Below, piece by piece: positions 33,747-42,935 of a stretch of 64,000 bases of DNA. Position numbers and translations under genes: made by a program. Source of the DNA: Mesorhizobium ciceri biovar biserrulae WSM1271 (lineage in GTDB: Bacteria; Pseudomonadota; Alphaproteobacteria; Rhizobiales; Rhizobiaceae); NCBI RefSeq assembly GCF_000185905.1, contig NC_014923.1, forward strand, positions 1,302,001-1,366,000, in the 5' to 3' direction. Position 1 is the first letter of the stretch. Every line of letters starts with the position of its first letter. The notes below the pieces were generated by a model. That model searched no databases. It was not told the origin of the DNA and worked only from the letters and a program-made list of their open reading frames with translations.

Positions 33747-34280
33747 ATGAACGAGCCTTCGAAGGGCAGTGCGAAAACCGTCAAGCTGGCGGAACGCCGG
33801 GTTTTCTCGCAATCCTTCAAGCCGCTTTACCAGGAAGGCATGGGTCTGGTCGAACAGGCCGCCGAATATCTCGACGGCAAGGGCCGGGCCGAGGCGAAGA
33901 AGCTGTCGCGGCTGGCCGCCACGCTCTACGCGGCCGAATCGATGCGGCTGACCACCAGGCTGATGCAGGTTGCCTCCTGGCTGCTTTTGCAGCGCGCCGC
34001 CAATTCCGGCGAGATGACCCGTGACCAGGTGGCGTCGGAAAAGTCCAAGGTGCGCCTCGACACCGCTTCCGCCCATGACGAAGCCGCCGGTTGGGCCGAA
34101 CTGCCCGAGGATTTCCTCGACCTCGTCACCCGCTCGCTGCGCCTGCAAGCGTTGGTGCGCCGCATGGACGACGAGATCTATGGCTCCGGCGCCATGGTCG
34201 ACATGCAACCGATGGCTCGCCGCCCCAACCCGGTTTCCGACCAGATCAGCCTGCTCAACACGGCTTTCGCTCGGGGTTAG
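33747..34280 (+). CDS. rcdA: DUF1465 protein, RcdA-like
   Basis: 177 aa from ATG 33747 (MNEPSKGSAKTVKLAERRVF). The conserved SFKPLYQEGMGLVEQAAEYL, the helical RLAATLYAAESMRLTTRLMQ and the C-terminal PVSDQISLLNTAFARG identify DUF1465. Caulobacter RcdA (regulator of CtrA degradation) is an adaptor that brings CtrA to the ClpXP protease. Here it lies just upstream of ruvC and behind a CtrA box. The RcdA role is inferred from the family. Confidence 0.88.
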   Translation: MNEPSKGSAKTVKLAERRVFSQSFKPLYQEGMGLVEQAAEYLDGKGRAEAKKLSRLAATLYAAESMRLTTRLMQVASWLLLQRAANSGEMTRDQVASEKSKVRLDTASAHDEAAGWAELPEDFLDLVTRSLRLQALVRRMDDEIYGSGAMVDMQPMARRPNPVSDQISLLNTAFARG

Positions 34281-34355
34281 ACCGCGGTCCGCCTTCTGTT
34301 TCCGGTTTGTTCACATTTCGCTGGCATCGCTGTCCGCCGGAGGTAAACTCGGCAA

Positions 34356-34865
34356 ATGGCGGAAGCGATTCGCATCATCGGCATCGATCCCGGGCTTCGG
34401 CGCACCGGCTGGGGCATCGTCGAAAGCCTCGGCAATTCGCTGCGCTTCATTGCTTCCGGCACTGTGAAATCAGACGATAAGGCCGCGCTGGCAACGCGGC
34501 TGTGCCAGCTGCATGACGGGCTTGCCGAAGTCCTGCATGCCGCCATGCCGCACGAGGCGGCGGTCGAACAGACCTTCGTCAACAAGGACGCGGTGGCAAC
34601 GCTGAAGCTCGGCCAGGCACGCGGCATCGCCATGCTGGTGCCGGCGCGTGCCGGGCTTGTCGTTGCCGAATATGCGCCCAACGCCGTCAAGAAGGCGGTG
34701 ATCGGCGTCGGCCATGGAGACAAGAAGCAGATCCACATGATGGTGAAGGTGCTGTTGCCGAAAGCCGTCTTCGATACCGAGCATGCCGCCGACGCGCTCG
34801 CCATCGCCATCTGCCACGCGCATCACCGGCAAAGCGTGGCCTACCGGATGGCACTCGCTGGTTAG
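34356..34865 (+). CDS. ruvC: Holliday junction resolvase RuvC
   Basis: 169 aa. Cuts Holliday junctions made by recombination, working with RuvAB. Catalytic acidic residues: D in [16 protein letters not shown] in [13 protein letters not shown], and the [12 protein letters not shown] motif at the C-terminus. Starts 75 bases after rcdA. In most relatives ruvA follows directly; here a toxin-antitoxin pair intervenes. Confidence 0.96.
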   Translation: MAEAIRIIGIDPGLRRTGWGIVESLGNSLRFIASGTVKSDDKAALATRLCQLHDGLAEVLHAAMPHEAAVEQTFVNKDAVATLKLGQARGIAMLVPARAGLVVAEYAPNAVKKAVIGVGHGDKKQIHMMVKVLLPKAVFDTEHAADALAIAICHAHHRQSVAYRMALAG

Positions 34866-34926
34866 CGATGTTCTTGACTTGTTCGTCGGGTTGGAATAAT
34901 CCTTACTTGTAAGAAAGGGGTGTTTC

Positions 34927-35178
34927 ATGCGTGTGACGAGCAAAGGCCAAGTGACAATCCCACGGGATCTGCGGGAGACATTTGGGATTGGCGCCAACAG
35001 CGAAGTCATCTTCGGCATCGAGGGCGGCAAGATCACGATCACGCCGAAGCATGACAAGGGGCGGTTGGCCGACCGCGAAAGACTCGATCGTTTTCTTGCT
35101 GCGCTCGATCGGCTTGAGGGCAGCGGCGATCAGACAATGAATGCCGATGCCGTCATGGCTTTGACCCGGGATCGCTAA
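34927..35178 (+). CDS. AbrB/MazE-SpoVT-family antitoxin
   Basis: 83 aa. The N-terminal swapped-hairpin fold MRVTSKGQVTIPRDLRETFG, then IGANSEVIFGIEGG, is the DNA-binding part of AbrB-like antitoxins. The C-terminal helix (RERLDRFLAALDRLEG) binds the toxin. It autoregulates with its toxin in this family. It is directly upstream of a VapC-type gene (stop TAA two bases before the TTG start). AT content is higher than in the flanking ruv genes. Confidence 0.9.
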   Translation: MRVTSKGQVTIPRDLRETFGIGANSEVIFGIEGGKITITPKHDKGRLADRERLDRFLAALDRLEGSGDQTMNADAVMALTRDR

Positions 35179-35180
35179 TC

Positions 35181-35594
35181 TTGGCGACGCTTGTCGACAC
35201 CAACGTGCTTGTCGATATCGCCGTTCGCGATCCAGTCTGGTCAAAGTGGTCGTGGTCCAAAATGGTGTCTGCCCTCGAGCAAGGCAGCCTGGTCATCAAT
35301 CAGATTATCTACGCCGAGTTTTCGATGCGCTATGAGGCGATAGACGATGTCGATGATGCCTTGCCTGAAGACGAGTTCCGGCGCGAAAGTCTCCCGTTCG
35401 AGGCGGCCTTTGCTGCGTCGAGAGCGTTCTCGGTCTATCGGCGGTTGGGCGGACCTCGAGAGAAGGTGATGCCCGACTTCTTGATTGGGGCTCACGCTGC
35501 CATCCGAGGCTATCCCATTCTTACTCGCGATCCCGCAGGTTTCAGAAAGTACTTTCCAGATGTCGAGCTCATCACGCCCGATACTCATCCCTAA
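35181..35594 (+). CDS. VapC-type PIN-domain toxin
   Basis: 137 aa, TTG start. PIN nuclease fold with acidic residues D in ATLVDTNVLVDIAV, E in NQIIYAEFSMRYEAI, D in MPDFLIGAHAAIRGY and D in ILTRDPAGFRKYFP. VapC toxins cleave RNA (often initiator tRNA or rRNA). Partner is the AbrB-type antitoxin directly upstream. The pair separates ruvC from ruvA. Confidence 0.9.
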   Translation: MATLVDTNVLVDIAVRDPVWSKWSWSKMVSALEQGSLVINQIIYAEFSMRYEAIDDVDDALPEDEFRRESLPFEAAFAASRAFSVYRRLGGPREKVMPDFLIGAHAAIRGYPILTRDPAGFRKYFPDVELITPDTHP

Positions 35595-35609
35595 CGGGGA
35601 TTGCGTCCA

Positions 35610-36230
35610 ATGATCGGCAAGCTCAAGGGCACGCTGGACGAGGTCGACGAGGATCATTGCCTCGTCGATATCCATGGCGTCGGCTACGTCGCCTATTGTT
35701 CAGCGCGCACGCTGGCGGCGCTGCCTTCGCCCGGCGAAGCGGTGGTGCTGTTCATCGAGACCTATGTCCGCGAGGACATGCTGCGGCTCTACGGCTTCCA
35801 GTCAGTGCTGGAACGCGAGTGGTTCCGGCTGCTGATGAACAATGTTCCCGGCGTCGGCGCCAAGGTGGCGCTGGCCATCCTGTCGACGCTGGCGCCGGCC
35901 GACCTCGCCAATGCGATTGCGCTGCGCGACATCGCCATGGTTTCTCGCGCACCCGGCGTCGGCAAGAAGGTGGCCGAGCGCATCGTCACCGAACTGAAGA
36001 ACAAGGCGCCGGCCTATGCCGGAACCGCTTCGGGCACCATCGGCCTGAAACAGGAGCTCGGCGACGGCGTGGCATCCGCGCCGATCACCGATGCGGTCTC
36101 GGCGCTGGTCAATCTCGGCTATTCGCGCGACACGGCCGCCAATGCGGTGGCGGCGGCGCTGAAGACGGCGGGCGAGGATGCCGATGCGCCGAAGCTGATT
36201 CGCTTCGGGCTGAAGGAACTTGCGCGGTGA
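35610..36230 (+). CDS. ruvA: Holliday junction branch-migration protein RuvA
   Basis: 206 aa from ATG 35610 ([20 protein letters not shown]). OB-fold domain I, then the two helix-hairpin-helix motifs ([20 protein letters not shown] and [20 protein letters not shown]) and the RuvB-binding domain III ([20 protein letters not shown]). Tetramers hold the junction for RuvB. Begins 15 bases after the toxin gene; the ruvB start is 43 bases after its stop. Confidence 0.96.
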   Translation: MIGKLKGTLDEVDEDHCLVDIHGVGYVAYCSARTLAALPSPGEAVVLFIETYVREDMLRLYGFQSVLEREWFRLLMNNVPGVGAKVALAILSTLAPADLANAIALRDIAMVSRAPGVGKKVAERIVTELKNKAPAYAGTASGTIGLKQELGDGVASAPITDAVSALVNLGYSRDTAANAVAAALKTAGEDADAPKLIRFGLKELAR

Positions 36231-36273
36231 GCCGCCGCTTGTTCAGCCCCTTGCCGTGTGCAAGGAAGGCGGC

Positions 36274-37311
36274 ATGAGCCTGTCGCCCCGCTTGATTGCA
36301 CCGGAAAAACGCGGCGAGGATGCCGAGCAGACCTTGCGGCCGCAGACGCTCGACGATTTCGTCGGCCAGGCGGCGGCGCGGGCCAATCTCAAAGTGTTCA
36401 TCGAGGCCGCCAAGAGCCGCAGCGAGGCGCTCGACCATGTGCTGTTCGTCGGGCCGCCTGGTCTCGGCAAGACGACGCTGGCGCAGATCATGGCGCGCGA
36501 GCTCGGCGTCAATTTCCGCTCGACCTCGGGTCCGGTCATCGCCAAGGCCGGCGATCTTGCCGCGCTGCTGACCAATCTCGAGGAAGGCGACGTGCTGTTC
36601 ATCGACGAGATCCATCGGCTGAGCCCGGCGGTGGAGGAGATCCTTTATCCGGCGATGGAGGATTTTCAGCTCGACCTGATCATCGGGGAAGGCCCGGCGG
36701 CGCGCTCGGTCAAGATCGACCTCGCCCGCTTCACCCTCGTCGCCGCCACCACGCGGCTTGGCCTGCTGACCAATCCGCTGCGCGACCGTTTCGGCATTCC
36801 GGTACGGCTCAATTTCTACACGGTCGAGGAGCTGGAGCAGATCGTGCGGCGTGGCGCGCGTATCCTGCAAATGCCGCTCGGCAACGACGGCGCGCTGGAG
36901 ATCGCGCGGCGCGCGCGGGGCACGCCACGCATCGCCGGCCGGTTGTTGCGCCGTGTGCGCGATTTCGCCTCGGTGGCCGGCGATGGCCATGTCGACCGCA
37001 AGATCGCCGACGAAGCGTTGACCCGGCTGGAAGTCGACGCGCTCGGCCTCGACGCGCTCGACCGCCGGTATCTGTCGATGATCGCGCGCAATTTCGGCGG
37101 CGGGCCGGTCGGCATCGAGACGATCGCCGCAGGCCTGTCCGAACCGCGCGATGCCATCGAGGACATCATCGAGCCTTATCTGATCCAGCAGGGTTTCATC
37201 CAGCGCACGCCGCGCGGCCGCATGCTGACGGCCAATGCCTGGCGCCATCTCGGCCTCGACGCGCCGAAGGATCTGGCGCAGCAGCAGATCAACCTGTTCC
37301 AGGAAGAATAG
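36274..37311 (+). CDS. ruvB: Holliday junction branch-migration helicase RuvB
   Basis: 345 aa from ATG 36274 ([20 protein letters not shown]), preceded by GGAAGG. AAA+ ATPase with Walker [13 protein letters not shown], Walker [16 protein letters not shown], sensor 1 [12 protein letters not shown], arginine finger [11 protein letters not shown] and a C-terminal winged helix ([20 protein letters not shown]). Forms the motor hexamer with RuvA. Confidence 0.97.
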   Translation: MSLSPRLIAPEKRGEDAEQTLRPQTLDDFVGQAAARANLKVFIEAAKSRSEALDHVLFVGPPGLGKTTLAQIMARELGVNFRSTSGPVIAKAGDLAALLTNLEEGDVLFIDEIHRLSPAVEEILYPAMEDFQLDLIIGEGPAARSVKIDLARFTLVAATTRLGLLTNPLRDRFGIPVRLNFYTVEELEQIVRRGARILQMPLGNDGALEIARRARGTPRIAGRLLRRVRDFASVAGDGHVDRKIADEALTRLEVDALGLDALDRRYLSMIARNFGGGPVGIETIAAGLSEPRDAIEDIIEPYLIQQGFIQRTPRGRMLTANAWRHLGLDAPKDLAQQQINLFQEE

Positions 37312-37470
37312 CGGCCGGGCGATCAGGCGCAGGTTCCGGGCCGACGAAGGATCTGTGAGCGGCCTGCGCAAAATATCCTCGGCTTCGCCGGTTTGCCGGC
37401 GCATTCGTCGGCTCTGGTGGCGGTGCCATCCCGGGGCAATCTCGCTCCGATGGTTTGCCGGAGCCATGCA

Positions 37471-38367
37471 ATGATCACCAGACGCGGATTCCTGCGCTTC
37501 ATCGGCGGGTCGGTTCTGTCGGTTGCCGCGTTCAGCGCCTATGCGGCCGGCATAGAGCCGATGCTGCTGACGCATGTGAAACGCTATGCGCTAACGCCGC
37601 CGCATTGGCCTGATGGCCTGAAGCTGCGCATCGTCGCGCTTGCCGATATCCATGCCTGCCGGCCATGGATGACGCCGGAGCGGATCGCCTCACTTGTCGA
37701 AGACGCGAATGCCCTGCAGCCGGACGTGATCGTCCTGCTCGGCGATTATATCGCCGGCATGCCGTTGGTGACCGGCCCGGTGACGCCGTCGCAATGGGCC
37801 TCCGCCCTCTCAAACCTCAAGGCACCGCTCGGCGTGCTCTCGATTCTCGGCAACCATGACTGGTGGGCAGATGGCTTCGCGCAGCGCGCCGGAGCCGGCC
37901 CGACCGTAGCGGGCAAGGCCCTGGAGAAAGTCGGCATTCCGGTGCTGGAGAACGATGTCGTGCGCCTGGAAAAGGATGGGCATGGTGTGTGGATTGCCGG
38001 GCTCGCCGACCAGCTCGCTCTGCTGCCGACCAGGGACCGCCCCGGCTTTACCGGGCTGGACGATCTCGACGGCACGTTGGCCAAGGTCAGCGACGCATCG
38101 CCTGTCATCCTGCTCGCGCATGAGCCGGATATCTTTCCGACCGTGCCGTGGCGGGTTTCGCTGACCCTGTCCGGCCATACCCATGGCGGACAAATTCGGC
38201 TGTTCGGCTATTCGCCGGTCGTGCCATCGCGTTTCGGCAACCGCTACGCCTATGGCCACGTCGTCGAGAAGGATCGCAATCTGATCGTCTCCAGCGGGCT
38301 CGGTTTCAGCATATTGCCGGTGCGTTTCGGGATGCGGCCGGAAATCCTGTCGATCGACCTTGGCTAA
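37471..38367 (+). CDS. Tat-exported metallophosphoesterase
   Basis: 298 aa from ATG 37471. The start MITRRGFLRFIGGSVLSVAA is a twin-arginine signal (TRRGFLR). The enzyme part has the calcineurin-like metal sites: LADIHACRPW, LLGDYIAGMP, GNHDWWADG, LLAHEPDIFP and GHTHGGQIRLFG. Periplasmic phosphoesterase; substrate unknown. It is close to YaeI/phosphoesterase relatives that act on lipid or nucleotide substrates. 160 bases after ruvB, with its own promoter likely. Convergent with the GH5 gene. Confidence 0.92.
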   Translation: MITRRGFLRFIGGSVLSVAAFSAYAAGIEPMLLTHVKRYALTPPHWPDGLKLRIVALADIHACRPWMTPERIASLVEDANALQPDVIVLLGDYIAGMPLVTGPVTPSQWASALSNLKAPLGVLSILGNHDWWADGFAQRAGAGPTVAGKALEKVGIPVLENDVVRLEKDGHGVWIAGLADQLALLPTRDRPGFTGLDDLDGTLAKVSDASPVILLAHEPDIFPTVPWRVSLTLSGHTHGGQIRLFGYSPVVPSRFGNRYAYGHVVEKDRNLIVSSGLGFSILPVRFGMRPEILSIDLG

Positions 38368-38378
38368 TCCAGATCGCC

Positions 38379-39629
38379 TCAGTGAAGCGATTTGATCGCG
38401 TCCAACACGTCCGGCTCGGCCTTGTCGCCGTTGAAGGCGTCGACGATGCCGAAGGCGCCGCCATAGCTCCACACCGACCATGAGAAGCCGTGTGCTTCGG
38501 CACGCGCGATCATGTCCCTGACATAGGCGGCCCGATACCCAGCGGGCATCACATAGGAATTGCCGTATTCCTGGCGGATCATGCCGAACTCGCCCAGCGT
38601 GATGTTTCCAGGCTTGACGCCGTTGGCCCTCGCCCACGCCTCGACCTTCTCGAACGGCGCATCCATCAAGCCGAGCAGTCTGTCGGGGCTGTCCATGCTG
38701 GCGACCTGTTCGTCAAGATAGGCAAGCAGGCCGCTTTGCCGCGCCCATGGCGCCTCGGCCTTGATCCTGGCGCGGATGGTGTCGAGCGTCACGTCGAGCT
38801 GTGCCTTGGGCACCGCACTCAGCGGATAGGGCAGGCCGGTCACGTAAGGAATGAAGTCTCCGGCCCAGGTTGCGCCCTGATGGGTGAGCAGAAACGGATC
38901 GTAGGAATGGAAGGTCCAGATGACGTTGTCGTCCGGAATCGTCTTCGGGTCGATCTTTTCCAACGAACTCGCGGCGGAATAGCAGGCGCCGGTCAGCACC
39001 AGGGTCAGTTTCGTAGCCGAGGATCGCGCCGCCGCGAACAGTTTGCGCTGGCGGTCCGGCCACAGGCTGGTGCCGTCGCTGTCGCAGTCCACGATCGGTT
39101 CGTTCATGGGCTCGAAGGCGACCTGGGCGGGATCTTCGCTGGCCAGCGTGCGGGCCATCTTGCGGACCATCTCGACATAGGCGTCGAAGGTCCGTGGGTC
39201 GCCCATCACTTCAGCCATTCCGATCTTGCGGCTGCCGCCGGCCGGGATCAGGTGCATGTCGACGATCACCTTGATCCCGGCGCGGTTGATCATGCGCACC
39301 GAGTCCAGCACGCTGGCATAGAGATCGTCACGCAAGGCCACGGTCTGGTCGGACAGAAAGGGCGATGGATCGACCGGCATGCGCAGGAAATCGAAGCCGG
39401 CATCCTTCAACGCCTTGAGGTCGTCCTCCCCAAGGAATTTCCGCCACTCCGGATAGGGCAGGATGGCCTTGGCGTCGCCCCACTGGTCCTCGCCGGGCCA
39501 GGTGACCCACTGGTCGAGATTGAGGCCGCGCTTCATCGAGAATGTCGCGGTCTGGCCAGGCAGCGCCAAAGCCACCAACACGAACAGCGCCGCCATCAAA
39601 CTCTTGATCATCGCCGTCAACAGTGCCAT
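38379..39629 (-). CDS. Exported GH5-type glycoside hydrolase
   Basis: 416 aa from ATG 39629 (MALLTAMIKSLMAALFVLVA); the internal start MIKSLMAALF is also possible. Signal peptide, then a (beta/alpha)8 domain of GH5 (cellulase type): RGLNLDQWVTWPGEDQWGDA, the acid/base motif AFEPMNEPIVDCDS (NEP), VIWTFHSYDPFL and the nucleophile motif ITLGEFGMIRQ. Secreted or periplasmic glucanase-like enzyme; the polysaccharide is unknown. In rhizobia such enzymes can act on their own exopolysaccharide or on plant glucans. Confidence 0.92.
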   Translation of the reverse strand: MALLTAMIKSLMAALFVLVALALPGQTATFSMKRGLNLDQWVTWPGEDQWGDAKAILPYPEWRKFLGEDDLKALKDAGFDFLRMPVDPSPFLSDQTVALRDDLYASVLDSVRMINRAGIKVIVDMHLIPAGGSRKIGMAEVMGDPRTFDAYVEMVRKMARTLASEDPAQVAFEPMNEPIVDCDSDGTSLWPDRQRKLFAAARSSATKLTLVLTGACYSAASSLEKIDPKTIPDDNVIWTFHSYDPFLLTHQGATWAGDFIPYVTGLPYPLSAVPKAQLDVTLDTIRARIKAEAPWARQSGLLAYLDEQVASMDSPDRLLGLMDAPFEKVEAWARANGVKPGNITLGEFGMIRQEYGNSYVMPAGYRAAYVRDMIARAEAHGFSWSVWSYGGAFGIVDAFNGDKAEPDVLDAIKSLH

Positions 39630-39686
39630 CCGATGCTGTGTCACGCGGGAAACAGGTGCCTCGTCGGGGCTGAAAAAGGAAGCGCA

Positions 39687-40157
39687 ATGGGCGATCATGG
39701 TGAATCGGCGACGCTGCTGGCCGGGCTTTCCGGTGCGCTGACGGCGTTCGGCCACCGGCTGATGGCGCGAGTCTACTATGCCGACACCGATTTCTCCGGC
39801 GTCGTCTACCATGCACGCTATCTCGAGTTCTTCGAACGCGGCCGCTCCGACTATCTCAGGCTGACCGGCGTGCACCACACAGAGCTTGCCGACGGCAAGC
39901 ATGGCGAAAGAATAGTCTGGGTGGTGCGTCGCATGGAGATCGACTTTCGCGGCCCGGCCCGCATCGATGACATCCTGACCGTCGACACCCGCACCGAGGA
40001 GATTTCCGGCGCGCGCATCTTCATGGCGCAGCAGCTCAAGCGCGGCGACGAGGTGCTGGTCGAGGCCAAGGTCGAGGCGGCGATCATCGGCGAGAATGGC
40101 CGCCCAAGGCGCTTTCCCAAGGAATGGGTGGCGGCATTCATGCCCCGGATGGGATGA
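39687..40157 (+). CDS. ybgC: Tol-Pal-associated acyl-CoA thioesterase YbgC
   Basis: 156 aa from ATG 39687 (MGDHGESATLLAGLSGALTA). Hot-dog thioesterase with the catalytic Asp motif DTDFSGVVYHARYLEFFERG and REMEIDFRGP-like core (VRRMEIDFRGPARIDDILTV). YbgC-type enzymes hydrolyse acyl-CoA and interact with the Tol-Pal system and phospholipid synthesis. First gene of the tol-pal cluster, 400 bases before tolQ. Ribosome site AAAAAGGAAG. Longer upstream reading is antisense to the GH5 gene and is not favoured. Confidence 0.92.
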   Translation: MGDHGESATLLAGLSGALTAFGHRLMARVYYADTDFSGVVYHARYLEFFERGRSDYLRLTGVHHTELADGKHGERIVWVVRRMEIDFRGPARIDDILTVDTRTEEISGARIFMAQQLKRGDEVLVEAKVEAAIIGENGRPRRFPKEWVAAFMPRMG

Positions 40158-40556
40158 TATTCAGGTGATGCCGGCCTGCAAACGGTGATTCCCTGCGCTT
40201 CCGGTGCTCGGGTACTTCAAGTACCCTCCGCTCCGGTTCTCGGAAACCACCGCTTTCGGCTCGGCCTGACCTGAATCTCAACCCATCCTGACTTCGCGCT
40301 TGGATGATGGCGTTACAACTGTGCGGGCGTGGCAATGCGCCGCGCCTTATATACTAACCCATCCTTAACCATAACGGTTCATGAAGAGATTGGTGAAGAT
40401 TGGCGTTATCGAACGCCTTCCTTTCACCAATATTTGCCCTGAAAAGGCCGACAACGGCACAGTTTGGGGTTGTTCCGGTAGCTTCGTGCGAACCGACCAC
40501 AAGGGATGCCAGGGGCCAGCCGCCAGCTTCGCCCGGAAAATCTTAAGGACGTAACG
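40158..40556. other. 399-base tolQ upstream region with repeat R1 copy 2
   Basis: No gene is supported. Near 40200-40265 lies the second R1 repeat copy, with stem GGGTACTT-C-AAGTACCC (40210-40226) and the tail CTCCGCTCCGGTTCTC. A CtrA-like half-site TTAACCAT lies at 40365-40372, with an AT-rich stretch just before it. Probably the promoter of tolQRAB. Confidence 0.6.
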
Positions 40557-41267
40557 ATGGAAAATATCGCACTCGCCGATCCGGGCGCGCAATTGTCGGT
40601 TTGGTCGCTGTTCGTTTCGGCCAGCTGGGTGGTCAAGCTGGTCATGATCGGCCTGCTCTGCGCCTCGGTCTGGACCTGGGCGATCATCGTCGACAAGCTG
40701 GTTTCCTATGCCCGCATGCGGCTGGCGCTCAACCGGTTCGAGCAGGTGTTCTGGTCGGGGCAGTCGCTGGAGGAGCTTTACCGCACGCTCGCCGATCGCA
40801 AGACCACCGGCATGGGCGCCATTTTCGTGGCGGCCATGCGCGAGTGGAAGAAGAGTTTCGAGAAGGGCGCCAAGTCGCCGCTCGGCCTGCAAACCCGCAT
40901 CGACAAGGCGATGGACCTAGCGCTGACCCGCGAGATGGAAAAGCTGGAAGGGCGCCTCGGCTTCCTTGCCACCACGGGCTCGGCGGCACCCTTCATCGGC
41001 CTGTTCGGCACCGTCATCGGCATCATGACGTCGTTCCAGGCGATCGCCGGCTCCAAGAATACCAGTCTCGCCGTGGTTGCGCCGGGCATCGCCGAAGCGC
41101 TGCTGGCGACGGCCATCGGCCTGCTCGCCGCCATTCCCGCCGTCATCGCCTACAACAAGCTGTCGTCCGACGCGAGCAAGATAGCCGTGCGCATGGAAGG
41201 GTTCTCCGACGAGTTCTCCGCCATACTCTCGCGCCAAATCGATGAAAAAGTGGCCCCCAAGGCCTGA
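40557..41267 (+). CDS. tolQ: Tol-Pal proton channel TolQ
   Basis: 236 aa from ATG 40557 (MENIALADPGAQLSVWSLFV). ExbB/TolQ/MotA family: span 1 VVKLVMIGLLCASVWTWAII, large cytoplasmic loop, spans 2 and 3 with TGSAAPFIGLFGTVIGIMTS and PGIAEALLATAIGLLAAIPA. With TolR it uses the proton gradient to drive the outer-membrane constriction system at division. tolR starts 10 bases downstream. Confidence 0.96.
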   Translation: MENIALADPGAQLSVWSLFVSASWVVKLVMIGLLCASVWTWAIIVDKLVSYARMRLALNRFEQVFWSGQSLEELYRTLADRKTTGMGAIFVAAMREWKKSFEKGAKSPLGLQTRIDKAMDLALTREMEKLEGRLGFLATTGSAAPFIGLFGTVIGIMTSFQAIAGSKNTSLAVVAPGIAEALLATAIGLLAAIPAVIAYNKLSSDASKIAVRMEGFSDEFSAILSRQIDEKVAPKA

Positions 41268-41277
41268 GGAGTAGCAG

Positions 41278-41730
41278 ATGGGTATGTCCATGGGCATGGC
41301 AGGACGCGGCGGGCGCGGCCACAGGCGGCGCGGCCGTCACCATGCACTGATGTCCGAGATCAACGTCACGCCGATGGTCGACGTGATGCTGGTGCTGCTG
41401 ATCATCTTCATGGTCGCGGCACCAATGCTGACGGTCGGCGTGCCGATCGACCTGCCGGATACGCAGGCTAAGGCGATGAATGCCGACACGCAGCCGATCA
41501 CCGTCTCGATCAACGCCGCCGGCCAGATTTACCTGCAGGAAACCGAAATCCCGATCGAGGAACTGGTAGCCAAGCTGCAGGCAATTTCCAAGACCGGCTA
41601 TGAGGAGCGCATCTTCATCCGCGGCGACAAGTCCACCGACTATGGTACGGCGATGAAGGTGATGGCCCGCATTTCGGCCGCCGGCTACAAGAACATCGGC
41701 CTGGTTTCACTGCAGGAACAGGACCAGTAG
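41278..41730 (+). CDS. tolR: Tol-Pal protein TolR (ExbD family)
   Basis: 150 aa. Gly/Arg-rich cytoplasmic start, then one span with the stator aspartate (NVTPMVDVMLVLLIIFMVAA) and a periplasmic domain (GVPIDLPDTQAKAM; ERIFIRGDKSTDYGTAMKVM). Partner of TolQ in the proton-driven motor. Ribosome site GGAGTAG. The tolA start is 7 bases downstream. Confidence 0.96.
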   Translation: MGMSMGMAGRGGRGHRRRGRHHALMSEINVTPMVDVMLVLLIIFMVAAPMLTVGVPIDLPDTQAKAMNADTQPITVSINAAGQIYLQETEIPIEELVAKLQAISKTGYEERIFIRGDKSTDYGTAMKVMARISAAGYKNIGLVSLQEQDQ

Positions 41731-41737
41731 ACGCGCG

Positions 41738-42895
41738 ATGAAGACCGGCCTCACCACATCGGTGATCTTGCATACGGCGGCGCTGACCTTCGGCCTGTTC
41801 ACGCTGACGGCGCCGGCGGCACTTCCGTCGTCCGACGTCGAGTCGGTTGCGGTCGATATCGTGCCGATGGAAGCCATTGCGCAGACGTTGCAGGGCGACA
41901 AAAAGGCCGTGATGCATGAAAAGCCGGCCCCTGTGCCGACGCAGCGCCCGGACATCGTGCCGGATGCGCAGAAGGTCGGTGAGAACAGTGTCGACACCGA
42001 CAAGCCGATAACGCCGGAAGCCAAGCCCAAGCCCGTCGACATGACCTCGGCTCCGCCGCCCGCACCGACCCCGATCGAAAAGCCGAAGCCTGAGGACGTG
42101 CCGAAGCCGCAGGAGAAGCCCAAGCCCACCCCGGCAACGGAAGTGGCGCCGGCGCCGACGCCCAAGGAAGAGGTCAAGCCCGAGCCGGTCAAGCAGGCCG
42201 ATCCCAAGCCGACACCGGCCAAGCCGGCGCCGACCCCGCCGCCGCAGGACAAGACCGCTGCCATCGATCCGACGCCCGAGGTCAAGCCCGACGCCGTCGC
42301 TGAAGCCATAGCGCAGGAGCCGCCCGCCGAGGCGACGCAGCTGCCGGATTCCGCTCCCGCGCCGGAAGCGCGGCCGAAGCCGCAGCCGGCGCAGGCCGAA
42401 AGCGCCAAGGCGCCGGAGCGCAAGGACGCCGACAAGCCGGTCAAGGAAGCGTCGTCGAAGCCGAAATCCGATGACAAGCAATTCAACGCCGACGAGATCT
42501 CCGCGCTCCTCGACAAGCAGAAACCATCCGGCGGCGGCGCCAAGCGCTCGACCCAGCAGGCGTCGCTCGGCGGCGACAAGGACCAAGGTCAGAAGCTCTC
42601 CAGGTCCGAAATGGGTGCCCTGGAAAGCCAGCTCGGCGGCTGCTGGACCCTTCCTGTCGGCCTTGAAGGTTCCGAGAACTTCCTCGTCGTGGTGCGGTTC
42701 AACCTGGATGCATCCGGTAAGCTGGACGGGCGCCCGGCGGTCGAAAAGTCGAGCGGAAATCGCCAGTTCGACGAAAGTGCCGTTCGTGCGGTGCAAAAAT
42801 GCGATGTCACCGGCCTGCAAGTTCCCGCCGGCAAGCAGGACATCTGGGCCGACGTCCGCGTCACCTTCGATCCAAGGGAGATGCTCGGCCTCTAA
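41738..42895 (+). CDS. tolA: Tol-Pal protein TolA (TonB-like)
   Basis: 385 aa. One N-terminal span ([20 protein letters not shown]), a long Pro/Lys/Glu-rich linker of about 220 residues (repeats such as [20 protein letters not shown]) that crosses the periplasm, and a C-terminal TonB/TolA-like domain ([20 protein letters not shown]). Links the TolQR motor to Pal and the outer membrane. Linker composition varies greatly in this family, so length differences are expected. Confidence 0.93.
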   Translation: MKTGLTTSVILHTAALTFGLFTLTAPAALPSSDVESVAVDIVPMEAIAQTLQGDKKAVMHEKPAPVPTQRPDIVPDAQKVGENSVDTDKPITPEAKPKPVDMTSAPPPAPTPIEKPKPEDVPKPQEKPKPTPATEVAPAPTPKEEVKPEPVKQADPKPTPAKPAPTPPPQDKTAAIDPTPEVKPDAVAEAIAQEPPAEATQLPDSAPAPEARPKPQPAQAESAKAPERKDADKPVKEASSKPKSDDKQFNADEISALLDKQKPSGGGAKRSTQQASLGGDKDQGQKLSRSEMGALESQLGGCWTLPVGLEGSENFLVVVRFNLDASGKLDGRPAVEKSSGNRQFDESAVRAVQKCDVTGLQVPAGKQDIWADVRVTFDPREMLGL

Positions 42896-42935
42896 GGCCC
42901 TGTCATCCGAAAATCAGTACGAGAAGCGAGAAGAC

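Noticed and set aside
38490..39686. Long N-terminal extension of YbgC
   Set aside because: The extension is antisense to the GH5 gene and has no YbgC features; the family start lies at 39687 behind a ribosome site.
41615..42820. Gly/Arg-rich frame antisense to tolA
   Set aside because: Mirror of the Pro/Lys-rich linker in tolA; no independent support.
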